Positions 43,940-53,658 of a stretch of DNA of 64,000 nt are shown here, piece after piece (position 1 is the stretch's first letter; every line of letters starts with the position of its first letter). The translations under genes were made by a program, and so were the position numbers. The notes below the pieces were generated by a model. It had not been told where the DNA came from and searched no databases. It saw only the letters and a list, made by a program, of their open reading frames with translations. The DNA comes from Prostheceraeus crozeri (lineage: Eukaryota > Platyhelminthes > Polycladida > Euryleptidae). The DNA lies in contig CAJQUW010016171.1 in assembly GCA_907163375.1 (NCBI GenBank), positions 1 through 64,000 on the forward strand, given 5' to 3'.

Positions 43940-44022
43940 CGTGTCTTAGGATTTGAATCACCGACCTCTGGCAACCTACCGTATATAGGTCATCGCTCTA
44001 CCAACTGAACTATCAACGCGAT
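43940..44022 (-). repeat. tRNA-like sequence, second
   Basis: Minus strand: TAGTTCAGTTGGTAGAGC (D arm and A box), an arm ACCTA-TATACGG-TAGGT resembling an anticodon stem-loop but without U at the position before the triplet, and GGTGATTCAAATCC (B box). Spacing departs from a normal tRNA. Most likely a tRNA-derived SINE head or pseudogene. Confidence 0.55.
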
Positions 44023-45367
44023 AGCGAATCAAGAGTTCCCAATTGAAGAACTTGAGCTCTCCCTCAAAACAATCACTGTATCAACTTTAATTGATCTTGA
44101 TATTGATATTTTTCCAACTTGTTTCCTGTGTAACATTATATTCTTTATGTTTTCTCACAATTTCCTTTTTCCGAACACATATTCTAACAAATCTAAGGCT
44201 GATAGCAATCCTTCAACGAAAAAGCAGTCTGCGCCTGTTTCGTTGATATTAAATAATCGCAGTCTTCTTTTTTCCCAAGTGTATTTTGCCCTACATCTCT
44301 GCTGAGATTCAAAATGAAGACACATAGCTGAGATATCGAGGCAATTTTTTGTAGGGCGGATTAAGTAATTAATAGTAGATCTTTGGCATTCTTTTTGCGA
44401 TTAGCTATTTATATGTGGAGTGGGAAGGAAAAGCATGGAACAAACATCATAACACCGGCGTTCTTGAGTGTGGCACCTGAGAGTGGCCTCCCACTTGAAA
44501 CATGTTTGAGAATGATGTGTCACCACTGTTTGTTTGCTCAAAGACTATTGGCAATAATCTATGTTATCCACGACCAACTTGCTGCGTGAAATCCAATATA
44601 CTAAACCATTCCCATGTTTATTTCAGTAGCTTTTATCTGTTTTGATCTGTTTGAAATGCAACAAACACATGCATTGCAGATTTTCAGTTTTGATTTCAGA
44701 ATTATCATTCAACTTGATTGATTATATCAATGTCATTTTGATTTGGGATTACATCGATTGAATTTCAGATGCGGCTGTTTCAAATTTAATCAATCTCACG
44801 AGATCTGATATTGATTTCAGAGATCACATGATATATTCATTTTACTGCACTATTAACAAATATAGCCAATAATAGTAACTTCTGAAATTAACATGGAAAT
44901 GGTGTATGTCTCATGATGTCGGTCAACCAAGTGGTTTGTTTCATTGTGAGGGAAGCCCATAATGGCTAATGTCACCATGCTTTTTCTAACAAGCAAACCA
45001 GACAAGCGCATGATGATGCTCATCGATGGTGGTATGAAAGATATCTCCAACTGAACGGGTTGTATGGTTTTTTGTTAAAAGAGTTTGATAACATCAGACA
45101 TTATGGGCTTTCCTCACAATGAAGCAGACAGCACCTAAAGCTCGTTGCTCCAAACAACCAGAGGCCTGTAGATTAACTAACCAGGTCGATCTATCAGCTG
45201 GTCTGCTTATTAACGCTTTCATGATGTACAGTATATTTCATTATATATTGACTCACATCATTATGAATTGCAAGCAGCAGAACTTCCTACAACGACTGCT
45301 GATATCAATATACGAGAAGCTTGTAGACACCATGTGCAAGTAGACTTATTGATGCTGGACTACTCTA
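44023..45367. other. Non-coding stretch
   Basis: No gene or recognised repeat. Confidence 0.5.
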
Positions 45368-45865
45368 CTGGGTGGAGCATAAAAAATGTGACTAAATTTC
45401 AATGTAGCATAACTTTCTAATCATCCAACAGAAATTAACAAATAAGACCTCGTTTTGAAGCCAATATGCATCTCTATTACCACAATCAGCATTGCAATGT
45501 TTGCATTTCAGGATGAGACCACAATATGCACACAAAGTCAAAGAATTCGAAATCCAAGAAACTAAATGAAAAGAACAACGACTGAATGGAAAAGCTAGCA
45601 TACTTCCAATTCTGTACTTAAACGATGATCATCATGCCGAAGTCTTTCTGTTGCAGATGATCACACAACATCAATTGAGTGATGACTTGATCAACCCTCA
45701 GCAATCACGCCGTGTAACAGAACGCCAAAAGTTTTGTGTTTTCCTGTTTTATTTCTTCCATAGTCTCCACATCTGTTCCACATTTCGTCCAAGTTAGACC
45801 CCAAACATTTTATTTAGAAATATTTCATTATGTGCATGCACCGAGCTGGAAAAATTTTACTGAAA

Positions 45866-45980
45866 TTTTTTAATTCCAATTCCAATTCCAGAGCAGAAAT
45901 TTCAATTCCAACTCCAATTCCAATTCCAGTCGAAACAGTTCAATTCAATTCCAATTCCATAATAAGATTCAATTCCAATA
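45866..45980. repeat. AATTCC-rich array, left
   Basis: Repeated TTCCAATTCCAATTCC words with interruptions; partner of 46960-47065 inside the long-TIR element. Confidence 0.8.
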
Positions 45981-46190
45981 ATTTCATGTCGCGTATAGTG
46001 CATTATGCTAATGTATCTAACATTTGTTCGTTCCAATCTAACCCATGTGCCTTTATCCTATACTCGTTGTTCCTGTGTGCCGTTCTCTACGTCGTCCCTA
46101 TGTGCGTTCTCATGTTCATAGTTCATATTTCTTGTGTACATGTACGTGTATACATGTAAGCGGTCAGCCTACCCCATTTTTGTTTCGTAA

Positions 46191-46211
46191 ACGAGATATT
46201 CAATATCTCGT
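46191..46211. repeat. Perfect hairpin ACGAGATATT-C-AATATCTCGT
   Basis: Ten-base arms around one base. Purpose unknown. Confidence 0.7.
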
Positions 46212-46959
46212 GAAAAAAAGAAAGAAAAGAAAATTAACGGTCAGCAAAGAATCAGACGCTGAGAGAGAGATGAGATGCGAATAAATCGATTAATAAACTG
46301 ACAGAAGAAAGAAATTCAATTTGCTACTAACGTGATTGTTGATGACAGAAAAAACGACGATAAAAATGATATCATGAAAACTGACTAATGGTATTTAAAA
46401 AAGGAGATTGAAAATTCCGTGATAAGAACGAAATGAAGTCGGGTCGAAAGCTAGCGGGCAGAGATTAAAGGAAACTCTTTCAATTTTCAAAAGAAAGTGG
46501 ATTTATGGTCAAGTCTCAAAAATTGGTATAACTTAAAAAAGGAGAAATTGACACAACAACAACTACCAACAACAACACATACGACATCTTCAGCAGCTGT
46601 TAGAAGAACTCCGGGCTCTCGCGGTGCAACTTAACTACAGAAATAACAACAACAACTGCCCGCCAGCGAACAACAACACAGCAGCGTATACAGCAACACA
46701 TCAGCGAGCGCGATATAAGCGACACTGATATTTATGATATTATTTTGGTATAAATGAGTCCGATCGAATTGACGTGAATTCAACATTATTAAGAAGTGAA
46801 CTGTAAGTTTCACGTTTTTCTTTTATCGTTGCGTATCATATCTATATAACTATAGTCTTAAAAATTAATATTGTTAATTGTTGTGATTGGACGTTGCAAT
46901 TTCAATTTTTGTACAAATAGATTTATCACAGGTCAATCGAAAAAGTGGAATTGAGGTTT

Positions 46960-47065
46960 ATCAGGGTCAATTCCAATTCCAATTCCAGTAGATTTGTATA
47001 TCGTCAATTCCAATTCCGACGAAAAATGGAATTAATTCCAATTCCGACTTTTCCAATTCTCTGCA
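46960..47065. repeat. AATTCC-rich array, right
   Basis: Repeated CAATTCCAATTCC words on the same strand as the left array. Confidence 0.8.
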
Positions 47066-48173
47066 TGTACATCATGATCACTCGGTAAATTTGTAAATAT
47101 ATATCGCAAGGATTTTTTTTGATGTTAAACTTTGCGTATGCATATGTTGCACGTGTTATCAACGCTTGCTTGTAAGTGGCCGCTTGTGCGGCCATCGCTT
47201 TGCGTTTTCTGCATAATTCAGAATAAACATTTATGACTTACACTTACTTTTGACCATATGACTACATTCAATGTGTTCATGATCATGCAATACTGAGTAT
47301 TTGTCGGTGCATTAAGGCATCGATGTGTTAAATCAAATATCTATAGAAAAGATATGTTTCATATGAAAATCAGTACCGAGAGTATCATGTGGCTCTCATC
47401 AAGAAACAATTTAGCTTATAGATTTATGATTTGCTATCCGCAAAGCCGAGCTTCAAATTTGGAATGAGACATAATTACAATCGAGATATAGCTGAAAATC
47501 TTTGTTCAATTTTGTCAATGAATTATGTCAGAGCTATGAGTAGAGAGAAAAAGAGTTTATCAAACGATGCGTAGAATGCCTACATCACTTGCATCCGCAA
47601 TGGAACCCTTACAAACCCTGCTAAAGAGATAAAGAAATCTCGCGATGAAGAGCTCAACTTAATCGATCATGAACACATTGAATGTAGTCTAATGGTCAAA
47701 TGTAAGTGTAATGAAATATTTCTAAATAAAATGTTTGGGGTCTAACTTGGACGAAATGTGGAACAGATGTGGAGACTATGGAAGAAATAAAACAGGAAAA
47801 CACAAAACTTTTGGCGTTCTGTTACACGGCGTGATTGCTGAGGGTTGATCAAGTCATCACTCAATTGATGTTGCGTGATCATCCGTAACAGAAAGACTTC
47901 GGCATGATGATCATCGTTTAAGTACAGAATTGGAAGTATGCTAGCTTTTCCATTCAGTCGTTGTTCTTTTCATTTAGTTTCTTGGATTTCGAATTCTTTG
48001 ACTTTGTGTGCATATTGTGGTCTCATCCTGAAATGCAAACATTGCAATGCTGATTGTGGTAATAGAGATGCATATTGGCTTCAAAACGAGGTCTTATTTG
48101 TTAATTTCTGTTGGATGGTTAGAAAGTTATGCTACATTGAAATTTAGTCACATTTTTTATGCTCCACCCTGTA

Positions 48174-48452
48174 ACTCACTCATAGGAGCCATCATGCCCA
48201 AGCATAAGCAAGTCAAATAAAGTAGCAAATAAAGTATAATAGAGATCAATTAATAATGTGCACAATCATGAATAATTGATGTCCATGCTCCTAAACAGTT
48301 TTGAGACTGTTTTGAATATGCTTTGAAGAATTCGTCAACATTGCGTTCGCCACATCTGATCAGAGGGGTTTTATGTAAATTCATTAATGAAGAGTGAAAA
48401 AATTTATTGCTTATAATAATGAATACAATTTTTGAATATCTCTATTTTGCAG
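48174..48452. other. Intron end before ShKT exon
   Basis: No feature except the acceptor tract TCTCTATTTTGCAG ending at 48452. Confidence 0.5.
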
Positions 48453-48584
48453 TTTTTATACACGCGTCTGAGGCTCAAATATGCAGAGATTCATCACAAT
48501 TGTGCCCATACTATGTACCTCGAGGATATTGCTCGTTCAACACTATCCAAAGGGCATGCCCATTATCGTGTGGACTTTGTAAAG
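48453..48584 (+). CDS. ShKT-domain secreted protein, exon 2 (first ShKT domain)
   Basis: A 132-nt exon between acceptor TATTTTGCAG and donor AAAG|GTGAGG, both phase 1. It encodes the end of the signal peptide (FIHASEAQ) and one complete ShKT domain of six cysteines: ICRDSS, QLCPYY, GYCSF, ACPLSCGLC. ShKT domains are small disulfide-bonded modules found in secreted proteins, proteases and peptides of invertebrates; this does not by itself imply toxicity. The upstream in-frame ATG at 48419 lies in the intron and is unlikely to be the start. The exon is joined by inference to 38460-38502 and 58606-58753. Confidence 0.75.
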
Positions 48585-48611
48585 GTGAGGAGATTTTATG
48601 CAATTGGAACA

Positions 48612-48895
48612 ACAATTATTGAACCTCCAGTTTTAGTTGATGTTTCTGATGTTTTCTGAGATTCCTGTCCGTGATTCTTCTGCACTGCAATAATCAGTCA
48701 CGATTTTATATCACGGCGTTGTACGTGGCAAGGCATCGATCCACAGTGCAACCTAACAAAGGATCAACAGAGATGTTCAGTCGGGTTTTAATTCCGAGGT
48801 AAGGCTCAGGTAAGGCAAAGAAATTCGGATTTGACAAAAAATCGCCATATTCTGAGTACCGATGTGCCATAACTAAATGATACATAAAACGAATA
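48612..48895. repeat. Paralogous intron block, copy 2 (matches 1-285)
   Basis: Begins 27 bp after the exon donor. Near-identity to window start shows a recent duplication or conversion. Similarity breaks near 48892, where about 8.6 kb of transposons begin that the other copy lacks. Confidence 0.85.
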
Positions 48896-49530
48896 AATTT
48901 GAAGATGTTTTTGGGTCACATGTTCTTACAACATCTCTCATTAACCTCAGTATCATAATGGTAGTAGCATTAATACTGATGATGATGCATAATATTTATT
49001 GAAGTTACGCAGTCTCAATTCTAGAAATTTTTATTATAGTGATATAACTACGACATCTTTCTATGGTAGTACAGATGGAGTAGTTGTATCACTACTATCA
49101 AACGATCAAGAAATGTCAATGAACTCTATGGACCAGTGACGATATAGACAATCTGTTAAGAACACAAACGTGGTTAGCTTTCCATGGCATCCAAAGTCCA
49201 AGTAGATAGCCTATCCAATATTGTTACCCTCCTAGTGTGTAGATCTCTTTGCTATAATGATTGACAGACATATTACGGACCAGGAATTTTCTACCTTAGG
49301 AATGGATGGCTATGCATGTTGGATTCAAGATCCTCAAGTCTACGAGGACGCAAGCTAGCTATGATGCCATGCTTGGACTCTTGGTCCTGTCATGATGATT
49401 AAAAAAATCCCATTATGAATCAGATACTTTTTACACCATGTGTGAGGCAACACATGATGACAGATGCCACTCAAATTGCATAATTAACAGACAAGAACAG
49501 TTCGATCAGGCAACTTGTTGAATTTAGTCC
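48896..49530. other. Flank of recombinase element
   Basis: Contains ATTACGGACC (49273-49282), the same word as in the palindromic spacer at 51.2-51.45 kb. Otherwise no feature. Confidence 0.4.
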
Positions 49531-51030
49531 TCATTCAAAGTGAAATTCAATGATGCTCTCATTTCCTTTGAATACCACTCTAGCCTTCTTTTCTGCAGGT
49601 CCATGAATTGCTACGTTCTGACAAATTTCTACGGATGATGTGCGAATTTCATCATGACTTTCAATTGTTGTGCGTGATTTCTGAATGAAACTGTTGCAGG
49701 ACGCCTCTGCTGACGATTGCAGGTCATTTTGGTGCAATGACTTGTATAAGCATTGGTTTAGTTTATACATCTCGTCATCACTGCATCTTTTTCTTATGTA
49801 GGAATCGATACTGCCTGCATTTTTGTGGCCAGTGACTTTGCATATTTGTTCCTTTGTAAATCCTTGATCATGGAGTTGGTTGATAACAGTTGCTCTCACG
49901 CAATGATTGGAATAGGTCCTTGATAGTCCAGATTGTGTGGATATATTGTTCATCATTTTCCCAAGGGCATTTTTACCAAGAACCAGCTTGGGATGATACC
50001 AGGCTCCACTGCATCCGACCACTTCGTCAGATTTTGGCCTTGGCCAAAAGTTTCCTTGATCCGGCAGAAGTGACACATATAGTCGAAATGCTGCGACTGG
50101 GCAATGCTTCTCATTATCTTTTCTTTCGTACATTTTTGCCTTCTTTAGATCCTTGTACTCCTTACACGACAAGGATGCTTTCACATTTTTTGACAGTTGT
50201 GTTTCATTTATTCGGATGTATGTTCTCCCACTTGAATCTTCCTCTGTTACAAATGTGTGTACATTGAGGTATCGCATGTTCTCTCGTCCTCTCATTCCGA
50301 AGTTGTACTCAATATTTTACCAAATTTCTTGTTGCAAGCGTGTTGGTGTTGAGCGATCGAAATATGATGACAAAATACTCAAATCCTTGGGCTCATTTTC
50401 GATCGTCTGCTTCCGCGGCTCCGCTCCACTTCGCAGATACTGTCCCACCTTTGTCTTCAACATGGTATTAGCTGACATGAAAGCAGGACCGTCGATGATG
50501 TTGACACACCGATTGTTTGGAGCTTGTGTTAGGTATCGGTGAATTGCTGCTCTGATGCACACTAATGTTGAAGGACAGTAGAAATCGCCACTTGCTTTTT
50601 GTAGATTGTGATAAAAGAATCTCAAATAATCGGCTAAAATGGCTTCAGGCATTGTCTCTATGTTATCAGGAAGGTTTTTTGATAAAAGAAAGTTTTTGAA
50701 CTTTTTAGAATATTGCATGGTTTGAGAGACTGATGACTTGGGCTTCTGCATCATTTCTGTTTGGTTCAGCTCATCTTTGATCTCTGAACTTAGTTGAGGA
50801 TAGAGCTCACTTGTGACTTCTGAACTTAGTTGAGAAAATTCTTCAATTGGTATTTCAGGATAGTGGCACGAGTTTTGCTCCAATGTCTTCATTGATGTAT
50901 CTGCTGTTAATTGGTTCAATTCAGCAGTGCTCAAGCCAGATACCAATCCATTTGGAACAAAGTCAAAATTGATCATGTCAAGAATGAGATTCTCATCGTT
51001 AAATGAATATTCACTTGGTTGTGTCGACAT
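49531..51030 (-). pseudogene. Crypton-like tyrosine recombinase 1, one in-frame stop
   Basis: Two minus-strand ORFs (51030-50317 and 50295-49531) share one frame, separated by a single TAA after LQQEIW. Together they are about 500 codons. The N-terminal half carries a SAM-like core-binding region (SKKFKNFLLSKN, DYLRFFYHNLQKASGDFYCPSTL, IRAAIHRYL). The C-terminal half has catalytic residues in order: Arg in GMRGRENMRYL, H-x-x-R in SNHCVRAT, GHKN, and the Tyr in SIDSYIRK. The region resembles DUF3504-type recombinases of animal Cryptons. The stop falls just before the first catalytic Arg. Otherwise the frame is intact. Confidence 0.82.
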
Positions 51031-51569
51031 AATTGGTAGTGACTGCTTTCAAACTTCAATGGTTAGTCAAAGTGATGGTTCACGAAGATAAGTTTGAATT
51101 GTTATCTATGTATACATAGCATTCGATGAGTCCACTGTGATCATCAATTTGCATTACAGAATTAGAAAATGCATGGACATTGGTCATGGACATAGATCCT
51201 TATATAATGATTTGAGGAGCTACACATTTCTATTGTCCCCGGTCCGTAATGAGATTACGGACCGCTGACATGTTTAACACATAGTGCCTTTTCATGAAGC
51301 CATGCCATTACGGACCGCTGACCATAGAGAAGTGAGACTGTAAATGAGGTGGGTAACAATGGCAAAATGGACCTAGATGTCGGTCCGTAATAGACTATAA
51401 TGCCTCGGGCGCTACGCGCCCTCGGAATTATAGTCTATTACGGACCTCCATCCCGGTCCATATTGCCACATTGATGTCATGCATTTCCTTCATTTGAATT
51501 TCAAGTGAACCGATATTTAACTGGCATTTGCATGAGGTGTAGCCTGTACATTAACAAGCATTTGAAATA
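51031..51569. promoter_or_regulatory. Divergent intergenic spacer with clustered palindromes
   Basis: Between two divergently read recombinases. It holds GGTCCGTAAT-gag-ATTACGGACC (51241-51263), a half site ATTACGGACCGCTGACC (51306-51321), and an about 65-bp stem-loop (51382-51446) whose outer arms GGTCCGTAATAGACTATAAT pair perfectly. All carry the same GGTCCGTAAT word. They may be recombinase binding or crossover sites, or shared promoter elements; function is inferred. Confidence 0.6.
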
Positions 51570-52619
51570 ATGGCTAAAAGACAATTCGTAAATACAGATG
51601 CAAATGACCTACTCAAGATCAAATGTGCGAAGAGAACTGTTAACCAGCAAAATTCTGCCTACAACTCATTTTTAGCCTTTATGCGTTACAAAGATCTGAA
51701 CGTAGATGTAAAAGAATTATCCTTTAAAGATCTTGACGAAATGTTAAGAGATTTTTACATTTCACTACGCAAAGGGGAAGAATTATACAAAAGAAATACG
51801 TATCTATCACTACGGCAATCATTGAGAAGAAAATTGGAGGATGTGATGGACAGGAAAGTTGATATTATAAAAGATGAAAACAACTTTCCATTGTCCATCG
51901 AAATTTTTCAATGTCTTTTGAAAAAAGTAAAGGCAGATGGACGTGGGGAAACAGAGCACTATGACGAAATAAATGAAAAAGACTTTTCATTGATTTCAAG
52001 CAGGCTTGATATAAATGTACCACAACAACTTCAGTGGCTTGTATTTGTCGTTATTGGTTTGTTTTTTGCAAGAAGAGGGAATGAAAATCTGGATGGAATG
52101 ACAAAAGATGATTTTGGGTTCAAATTGACAGAAAATGGAAAGAGGTACATACATTTGAAAAAAGATGAGCTTACCAAAAACCATCGTCAAAATGACCCGG
52201 AGAAATCTAATGGCGGATTGATCGTTGAAACCAATTTATCAAATTGTCCGTATTCTATAGTTTTGCATTACATAAAGAAATTAAATCCTCTAAACAGGTA
52301 TTTTGGCAACGTCCAAGGGATTCAAAAGATTGGTGTAAATACTATCAAAGATTACATATCAAACATAAGTAAATTTTGCAATTTAAGTAAAACTTACACA
52401 AATCAATGTCTCAGAGTTTCATGTTGCTCTATATTAGGTACTAAACATGCTGAAAATGATATAAAAAGCGTAAGTGGACATGTTAGCAATTCTGGGTTAG
52501 GTATATACAAACGAGTTCAGCAGAAGAAAAAAATTGAGATGTCAATGGACTTAGCCAAAGCCATGAATAATCACAAAGAACAAAACCAGATAAATTGCAA
52601 AGAAACAGATGAACACTGA
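51570..52619 (+). CDS. Crypton-like tyrosine recombinase 2
   Basis: 349 residues from ATG. N-terminal core-binding part: NSAYNSFLAFMRYK, LDEMLRDFYISLRKG, LSLRQSLRRKL. Catalytic part: Arg in LFFARRGNENLDGM, a Lys-rich strand (YIHLKKDELTKNH), Q-x-x-R in place of H-x-x-R (TNQCLRVSCC), VSGHVSN, and Tyr in SGLGIYKR. The H-to-Q at the second site is a departure from the usual R-H-R-H-Y set. A -1 frameshift near 52605 probably cuts off about 50 C-terminal residues ending GVCYFHQCNMTINMHR, a tail style seen in animal Cryptons. It is diverged from recombinase 1, so this is not a simple duplicate. Confidence 0.82.
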   Translation: MAKRQFVNTDANDLLKIKCAKRTVNQQNSAYNSFLAFMRYKDLNVDVKELSFKDLDEMLRDFYISLRKGEELYKRNTYLSLRQSLRRKLEDVMDRKVDIIKDENNFPLSIEIFQCLLKKVKADGRGETEHYDEINEKDFSLISSRLDINVPQQLQWLVFVVIGLFFARRGNENLDGMTKDDFGFKLTENGKRYIHLKKDELTKNHRQNDPEKSNGGLIVETNLSNCPYSIVLHYIKKLNPLNRYFGNVQGIQKIGVNTIKDYISNISKFCNLSKTYTNQCLRVSCCSILGTKHAENDIKSVSGHVSNSGLGIYKRVQQKKKIEMSMDLAKAMNNHKEQNQINCKETDEH

Positions 52620-53119
52620 TGAATGATGAAAATGACAAATTAATTCTTAACGAAGCAATCAAAATTGATGCATCTACAAACATACAGAATACATTGAATA
52701 AAAAAATTCCAGGAGTATGCTATTTCCATCAATGCAATATGACAATTAACATGCATCGTTAAACAACATTGTCTATTTCCTTCCTGGTGTATATGTTTTT
52801 ATGCATTGTTCATCGTTGATTGATAACCAACTGTGAATCTTATTTATAGAATTTGCAAGTTTATGAAATATACCGGGTAATTATTTCATATAATTCACCT
52901 GATTTTGTACACAGATATAGTTTTATCCATTCTCAATTTATCTATGCCCAAGATATCATCTAAGCTTACTTGCAATTTGGGTGCATTGTAGGGTAAGAAA
53001 TGTAGCACGGTAGCCCATTGGATTACAAGTATTTTGATTCATAGAAATTCCGTTCTACGAGTACATTAGAAAATGTAGAACGCATAGTTCAACATAGTGG
53101 AGATAGGAAAGGAGTTTGA
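52620..53119. other. 3' end of recombinase 2 and non-coding stretch
   Basis: The first about 140 bp hold the frameshifted recombinase tail. The rest is featureless. Confidence 0.5.
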
Positions 53120-53221
53120 TAATACCGCATAGCTCTTAGTGCTTCCACCATAATTGAACGAACTCGCTATGTTATTTGAAACACGAGGCGCGGTGGAAGC
53201 ACGACAAGCTATGCGGTATTA
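53120..53221. repeat. 102-bp foldback (30-bp inverted arms)
   Basis: Arms TAATACCGCATAGCT...GCTTCCACC (53120-53149) and its inverted partner (53192-53221) match at 27 of 30 positions. A related TAATGCCGCATAGC word occurs at 57909. Likely a miniature element. Confidence 0.65.
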
Positions 53222-53265
53222 CATTTCCTGCATGATATTGAGTTCTTGCACTAGTGCGATGTCAC

Positions 53266-53389
53266 TAATGTCTGCCGGTGGGAACGCACCACCTGTCCTC
53301 TTAAGGACAAACCTTAAGTCTTATTAACTATAAGTTTATTAAAATTATGAAACATGTAGACGTCGTTATGGGAATGTCCCAGCTTCAAT
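53266..53389 (+). repeat. 124-bp direct repeat, left end of PLE F
   Basis: Identical to 57142-57265 by eye. Starts TAATGTCTGCCGGTGGGAAC, includes a GTCC-TCTTAA-GGAC hairpin, ends CAGCTTCAAT. Direct repeats (pseudo-LTRs) at both ends are a known PLE feature. Confidence 0.9.
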
Positions 53390-53658
53390 TGCTAACACAG
53401 TAAGTCTGCAGATGCTGGTGGTTTATGACCCCGCTACTGGACCTCTGCTGGCAGGCGAAAGCCTCACATTCTTATAGCGGTTTATTAATGACATCGGTAG
53501 TTGTGTTAGGTCTAAGTACCAATTAGATAGCAAGGATCTAAAGTCCAACCTCTGAAAGGATTCCTTGCTGAGTATGGGGTCCTGGCATTTGAAATATGGA
53601 TATAATGCAAGCTAAAGTGTATGACGTTAATGCGAAGGAGTGGATAGCGCCCTCCACA

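Larger units (their letters stand above)
45368..48171. mobile_element. Non-autonomous DNA element with about 463-bp inverted repeats
   Basis: The left arm 45368-45831 and right arm 47710-48171 are near-identical in inverted orientation. Ends read CTGGGTGGAGC and GCTCCACCCTG, with TA at 45366-45367 and 48172-48173. Ends and TA duplication resemble the mariner at 904-2654 (CAGGGTG). No transposase is encoded; the mirrored 69-codon ORF in both arms is a by-product of the repeat. The interior holds AATTCC repeats and looks like a separate nested element. Confidence 0.8.

Noticed and set aside
43940..44022. Functional tRNA gene
   Set aside because: The anticodon arm spacing and the missing U before the anticodon do not fit a working tRNA; a tRNA-derived repeat is more likely.
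45392..48147. Identical 69-codon ORFs on opposite strands (45392-45601 and 47938-48147)
   Set aside because: They lie in the two arms of an inverted repeat, so their identity reflects the repeat and not coding selection. No domain is visible.
48407..48622. A single-exon 71-codon gene containing the ShKT domain
   Set aside because: The ATG lies in the intron before a strong acceptor (TATTTTGCAG), and the frame past 48584 runs through a donor (AAAG|GTGAGG). The exon model 48453-48584 fits better.
53266..53500. Hammerhead ribozyme in the 124-bp repeats or leader of the Naiad-like PLE
   Set aside because: GAAAC and a hairpin are present, but no CUGANGA-like core with pairing stems could be fitted on either strand.
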